From: Rhizomucor pusillus
Taxonomy: Eukaryota > Mucoromycota > Mucoromycetes > Mucorales > Lichtheimiaceae
Direction: 5' to 3'
DNA: 64,000 bases
NCBI GenBank assembly: GCA_900175165.2
Contig: FWWN02000570.1
Coordinates: forward strand, 36,299-100,298
Positions 59,300 to 64,000 of the stretch are shown here, one piece after another. The translations under genes were made by a program, and so were the position numbers. Every line of letters starts with the position of its first letter. Position 1 is the first letter of the stretch. The notes below the pieces were generated by a model. The model worked only from the letters and a program-made list of their open reading frames with translations. It was not told the origin of the DNA and did not search any database.

Positions 59300-61243
59300 A
59301 TGAGCAGCCCACCGTCGAGTCCATCCAAACACACGACGAATGGGACAGAAGCTTCTGCATCTGCAGTTGCACCAGTCCCGGCGGCGGCGGTGGCACCTCA
59401 ACCTACCGCTGCAGCGTTGAATCCAGCAACCATCGTTCCACAACAACCTACAGCGATCCCGATCGACCCAGCGTCGTCAAAGGCCGTCCTGAATCCTGCG
59501 CAGATACAGCGAACAAAACTGCAGAACATACCTGCATTCCTGAATAAGCTTTACAAGTAAGTTATATCTTATTTCTTTTCGTCAAAATACGCTGTTGTTG
59601 ACGTTTTCAAATGTTAGTATGGTGTGCGATCCAACGACAGACGATTTAATACGCTGGGTTGATGATGGCATGTCTTTTATCGTGCTCAAACACGAAGATT
59701 TTGCAAAGAAGGTGTTGCCTCGGTTTTTCAAGCATAGCAATTTCTCGTCGTTTGTACGGCAGCTCAACATGTATGGATTTCACAAAGTGCCGCATTTGCA
59801 GCAAGGCGTTCTGCATCCAGACGGCGGCGCGGAACGGTGGGAGTTCAGCAATCCGCATTTTCAGCGCAATCAACCGGATTTACTCTTGTTGGTCACGAGA
59901 AAGAAGGGCCGTGATCCTGAAGAGAAGGAACCAGGCAACATTGACATGAACCATATTCTGGATGAAATCGCAGCTATAAAGAAGCATCAAATGAGTATCA
60001 GCACCGATCTGAAGAATATTCAGCGTGACAATCAACTCATATGGCAAGAAACGTTGGCTGGACGCGAGCAGCATCAAGGACACCAAGATACAATCGACAA
60101 GATCCTGAGGTTTTTGGCCTCTGTATTTTCCGGCGATAAAAAGCGAGTAGTCATCCCTCGCAAACGAAGGCTTCTGATTGGAGACGCAGACACAGAGTAC
60201 AAGGAAGAAGATTACATTGAAGAAGATGAGGAAAACGATGATAACTATGCAGAAAAGTCATCACGCAAAAAGTCTCGGCATGATTACCAATTTGACATCG
60301 ATGACTATATGCGCGACGATGGCGATGCATCTGCTAATCTTTCCAAAGCTGCCGATGCTGCTAAAGCTTTTGCTGGCTCAAGGATACCCGATGCACCCGC
60401 AACAGAGTTAGCAGCAGCGATCGCATTGAACGATGAAACGAAGCAAAAACACGTAGAGCAACAGCAATTAATACAGCAGCATTTGAAGACTCCCCGGCAC
60501 AGTAAGTCATATAAGGGAAAGATCAATACATCTTTTAAAACTAACAAAAACTGCAAAACTTAGATTTCGTGGCATCTCCATCTCAGCAAGACATTTCATC
60601 CATTTTCAATGCACAGCAATTGCAAGGCTTACAAGCGCTGATATCATTAGCTCAATCCAATCCTGCTTTGTTTAACGAATTAACCGGTGAAGCCCTTTTC
60701 CCATCATCAGCATCGACCAACCCACCACAACCTTTTTCACCTGCCCGTGATTGCACGCAATCAGCCGCTTCCAAACCATCGTCCTCCTCCGTTGCACAGT
60801 CATCATCTTTTTCAGCACCCCTCGCGCCTACACCTTTTGCAAATAGCACCAGCTTCCCTTATCCCTTTCCATCACTGCCACAGATAACCGACAATGTCAA
60901 TGCCGTCACAAAATCTGCAGAAAATGTAAATCAAGACATCGATTCGATAGGAAACACGCTTGCCGCGCTTGCATATCAAATGGGTTTCGACCCGAACAAA
61001 ACCACCAACAACGATGGAGCTTCTGCGCCTATCAACATGGACGACTTTATAAACACAGGTAATTACTTTGCAACAGCCTTATCTTCCATGGTATCTAAAA
61101 TTTGCTATCTAGCTCCGTCAAATACATCCACGCCGTCCAACCCATACACTCTGGAGTCTCCCTCGAGCTCTGCAGCAGCGATTCCTTCTTCCAATCAAAT
61201 AGAGGACCAACCGGCCGTTTCAGCAGATAAAAAGTTGAAATAG
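59300..61243 (+). CDS. HSF1: heat shock transcription factor (HSF type)
   Basis: Four exons (59300-59556, 59618-60501, 60564-61059, about 61113-61243) give some 585 residues. The DNA-binding domain spans the first intron: [52 protein letters not shown] and YGFHKVPH, then [16 protein letters not shown]. The recognition helix [14 protein letters not shown] is intact. A heptad-rich region ([20 protein letters not shown] to [18 protein letters not shown]) should trimerise. Later parts are acidic and then Ser/Pro/Gln-rich, likely for activation. HSF binds inverted GAA repeats and drives chaperone genes. The start is the Met of [11 protein letters not shown]; earlier in-frame Mets exist at 59114 but lead into a less likely segment. 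Confidence 0.93.
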
Positions 61244-61396
61244 AGATTCGTTTGCCTCTCGCGCAATTGTATCCATTTTGCTTTTTGTTTTCATCCATTG
61301 GCAAGTTACATGCATACAAAGTCCGATTCTTTTCCCCCATTCTCCTCGCCTTGAACATCTCCAAACCACATTCCATTCACACGCCACGACGACGCA

Positions 61397-61684
61397 ATGC
61401 CGGTATTGGCAGAATCAAGAACAGAGAAAGAGTACCAAGACTGCCTTGCATGCAAACTAACGGGCGCAGGCGCATTCAGCGGCCTGGGTGGATACGCGTT
61501 GTATGAAGCAAACAAACTGAATAAAGTGCCTGGCAAACAAAGGACAGCCGTTGGACTCGGAGTTGCAGGTGTCTGTAAGCACTAGTGAAAGGAGAAGGAT
61601 AGAGGCTCGCTGCCACGATACCTGATAAAAGAACTTTTTATTGTAGTGTTTGTGTCGGCGGGTATTTACCGGTTGTTGCTGTAA
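61397..61684 (+). CDS. DMAC1-like small mitochondrial protein (DUF4536)
   Basis: Two exons (61397-61574 and 61647-61684) give 71 residues. A Cys pair in YQDCLACKLTGAGAFSGL is followed by a membrane-like helix with Gly residues, and the second exon adds LFVSAGIYRLLL as a second helix. The CxxCKxTG start and two short helices match DMAC1/DUF4536 proteins, which assist complex I assembly in animals. Known to me mainly from sequence family layout, so the role is inference. The start lies 153 bp after the HSF stop, on the same strand. Confidence 0.68.
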
Positions 61685-63146
61685 TCCCACTCCACAGAAT
61701 TGCTGCTATATATATTTATATATATATGTTACAATGCAAATGCAATATATATAATGCAAACGCAAAGAAATAATGCCCATCAATTGTTGTATAGTCTCCT
61801 TCTCCACAATTACAGGTTTTTGACTTCAATTTCGCGGTCACAAAAGGAACTTAATTTTGGTCGATATGTAAAAAATAATTGAGAAGACTGTCATCAAGGC
61901 TGACGATGGCGGTTCATCTTGGTCAAAGCAATGAGAGAGTAAACTTCGCTAGCTGAGATANNCTGCAAATTCGTACTGTTTGCTACAAGGTGCTACTACA
62001 ATTTCAGTTAGACTGGACATGTATCGTTTTCTGCACTATTATGTCGATATGGAAAGTCCACTGGCAGTATGTCTTCGATAATGCTCCTTCTCTTCTGTTT
62101 GCCATCGCAGCTGAAGCGATTGCCGCCTTCCTTCGCATTGCTAAAGTCATAAACGTTACATAGGCCCCAATTTGTAACTATGTAAATTTAATTTGAGGCC
62201 ATGTTGTCCATCGCCGAATAAACTTCATGTAGAAATATTGTCTTCAAATGCTCCGGATACTCGTCGCGTGTGCATTTGTGGTTAGTGCTTAAGTACTCGC
62301 AGATTAAACAAAGATATCCCGAATCAACTTAAATTCAACTGAAATATATGGTGAGCTCTCCAGCTTCTGAGTCCATCAGCTGCAAGCAAGCATAATTTCA
62401 ATAATCTCGCGAGCTTACTGAATTATATTTAACAGCCAACCGCCCAAAGTCGTAGCTGGCAGAACGATTGCACTCGTTTTACTCAGCAAGAGATGGCTCT
62501 CTTATAAGATATTAAACCCTACTATCTGCTATATCAATTTTAGTTTTCCAAGAATATGGTTATCACATAGATCATCATAGAAAAAGAAAACTAAAATCGA
62601 GAAGGATTTATGTTGAGCATTACAAAAATTGATCTCTGTTACTGAAGTCGACACTAATCTTTTCAAAAAGAAAAGGAAACATCTCCTGGATTCATGCTTG
62701 TGGCAGATAGCGTATATCATCTTCGTTTTAATAAGTTTTGTACGTGTGAATAACTTAAAAAAGCCTGGCCATATAATATAGAGCTTAGAGCATCTCCTTT
62801 TCCCCTCTAGGTTATCTATTAACAAGCTGTACCTGTATGCGAAGTATACTGTCGTTATTTTTTTGAGTAAAGAACGTAATGATGAAAAGGATACAGGAAA
62901 GCGTTCATTGCAAAATGTATCGTGAGCCTAATAATGATTCAAAATATAGTAGGTGTATGTGAATAGTGATCCCAATGAGTATACGACGCAGGAGGACGGA
63001 AAGCCATAAAATATGTAGACCAAAAGGGCCTGAAACGATCGAAAAACAAGAGCGAAAAATTTTCAGGCTGCATTGACAGTACAACTTATGTCTTGCGTAA
63101 TCGCAGAGCAAATGCTTTTCTTCCTTCTTCATTTCTATTCATCACA
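61685..63146. other. intergenic region with an assembly gap
   Basis: AT-rich, with TA-rich microsatellite-like sequence at 61707-61755 and an N run at 61961-61962. Frames are short and unrecognised. No RNA gene found. Confidence 0.45.
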
Positions 63147-64000
63147 ATGGATAGCGACAGCTTGAATTTGTATTCCTTCATCGAGCTCTTCTCTGCCATA
63201 CTGGTCTCGTGGGGGATAGTACTGTATCCTCCACTTTTGCTATTGCTTTTCAAGAAGGCATGGAAAATAATCCAGAAAGAACGAGAACAAGGTACATGCA
63301 AAATGATCACAAGCATAGGCTGTGAGATTAATCTGCTGTTTTGCAGTCATTTGCAAAGACTGCGGCGGAAATGGCCATAAGTCAAAAAGGAACAAGAAAT
63401 GCAGATTGTTCGAGCATAAAAGAGGTTAGTATATTTATTGTAGGTTTTGTACACATTGATAATAAACAAAAATGAACCAATCGGACGAAAAAGGAGGCAG
63501 ACTGAAGGAGGAAGAAGGAGGGAAGAATTGAAAGAAATGAACAGAACAAGAATCCGAATGCAAAACTATGTCCCAGTTGTGACTCAACGAACCATTCGAG
63601 ATCATCTTTCAAGGATTGCCCTTATCATGTACCCAACGTGAAGGAACTTGTCGAACAACGCTTTGGCGGGAGTGTCGAACGTTTCACCCGAACAGTACCT
63701 CTTCTGGATGTTGTTCGTGACGAATACAGTGAACAACTATTGCAAAGTATTCAAAACTTGTCACAATTCATGCGAAACGTCGTCATCAGAGTCATGCTAT
63801 TCGTAGATATCTATATCGTCCAGCATGCTCATAGCAGCATCCCCACTTACGTGTTCTCACAGCAGTTCTTTTACTCAATGGCTCAGCTTGTCCTTGGGCA
63901 AGAAATTACGAATGATAATCCAAACTTGCCTGACGAATTACTGGATTCCTGGAATTCAGTCAAGACACAGTATCCTGCGCTCATTTACCCCGTGAACAAC
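63147..64000 (+). CDS. zinc-knuckle protein, 5' part (partial)
   Basis: A first exon starting at 63147 encodes MDSDSLNLYSFIELFSAILV and a hydrophobic stretch. After an intron at about 63291-63347 comes ICKDCGGNGHKSKRNKKCRL, a CxxC...H...C knuckle. From 63506 a second frame stays open to the window edge: AKLCPSCDSTNHSRSSFKDC PYH, a second such knuckle, then GGSVERFTRTVPLLDVV and LLQSIQNLSQFMRNVVIRVM. Introns near 63420-63505 join them, but the exact sites are uncertain. I have seen similar repeated families in Mucorales and suspect a domesticated or live mobile-element protein. No catalytic motif is visible in this part. Confidence 0.5.

Overview
The window is nuclear DNA of a filamentous early-diverging fungus, most likely Mucoromycota (Mucorales). 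The reasons are dense short introns (about 50-70 nt), a secreted GPI-type chitin deacetylase, a zinc-knuckle family I associate with mucoralean genomes, and protein families that look fungal throughout (Rieske protein, Pdx1, Vac7, Ssd1, Pmp3, Yvc1-like channel, HSF). Two assembly gaps are present (N runs at 48716-48718 and 61961-61962). Most genes had to be rebuilt across introns; exon boundaries in the entries come from GT/GC...AG sites that keep the reading frame.

Layout. 1-557: 3' end of an unidentified gene. 576-4914: a head-to-head pair, MHF1/CENP-S (-) and TELO2/TEL2 (+), with 104 bp between start codons. 4955-18968: a run of minus-strand genes: F-box/LRR protein, a SANT plus RING/U-box-like protein, a UCHL3-type deubiquitinase, a small two-helix membrane protein, an Ssd1-family RNB protein, the tRNA adenosine deaminase Tad1/ADAT1, and a chitin deacetylase. 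18969-23831: gene-poor, with a decayed Tc1/mariner-type transposase. 23832-29170: Pdx1, Pmp3, a PAXX-like end-joining factor and the U2 snRNA gene. 29171-39127: membrane-traffic genes (EHD ATPase, YIPF6/Yip4, ArfGAP1/Gcs1) together with an F-box protein and a Yvc1/TRP-like channel. 39480-46366: a type II membrane glycosyltransferase-like protein, Iml2, a Ty3/gypsy relic and the Rieske protein. 46367-49853: non-coding apart from the U6 snRNA gene. 49854-61684: Vac7-like protein, a second type II glycosyltransferase, a WWE-like protein, a CRAL-TRIO protein, HSF and a DMAC1-like protein. 61685-64000: empty stretch, then the 5' part of a zinc-knuckle gene that runs off the edge.

Themes. Three genes act in genome stability (MHF1, TELO2, PAXX-like). 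Three serve Golgi/endosome traffic (EHD, Yip4, Gcs1). Vac7 and Yvc1 are linked in yeast through PI(3,5)P2. Both spliceosomal RNAs that pair with each other, U2 and U6, are here and share a 14-bp TATA element. Several introns can only be read in frame with a GC-AG boundary, so standard GT-AG gene calling would break those genes. No operon, CRISPR array or convincing tRNA was seen. I found no clear new multi-gene system; the least described items are the fungal PAXX-like gene, the SANT/U-box-like protein and the zinc-knuckle gene at the right edge.
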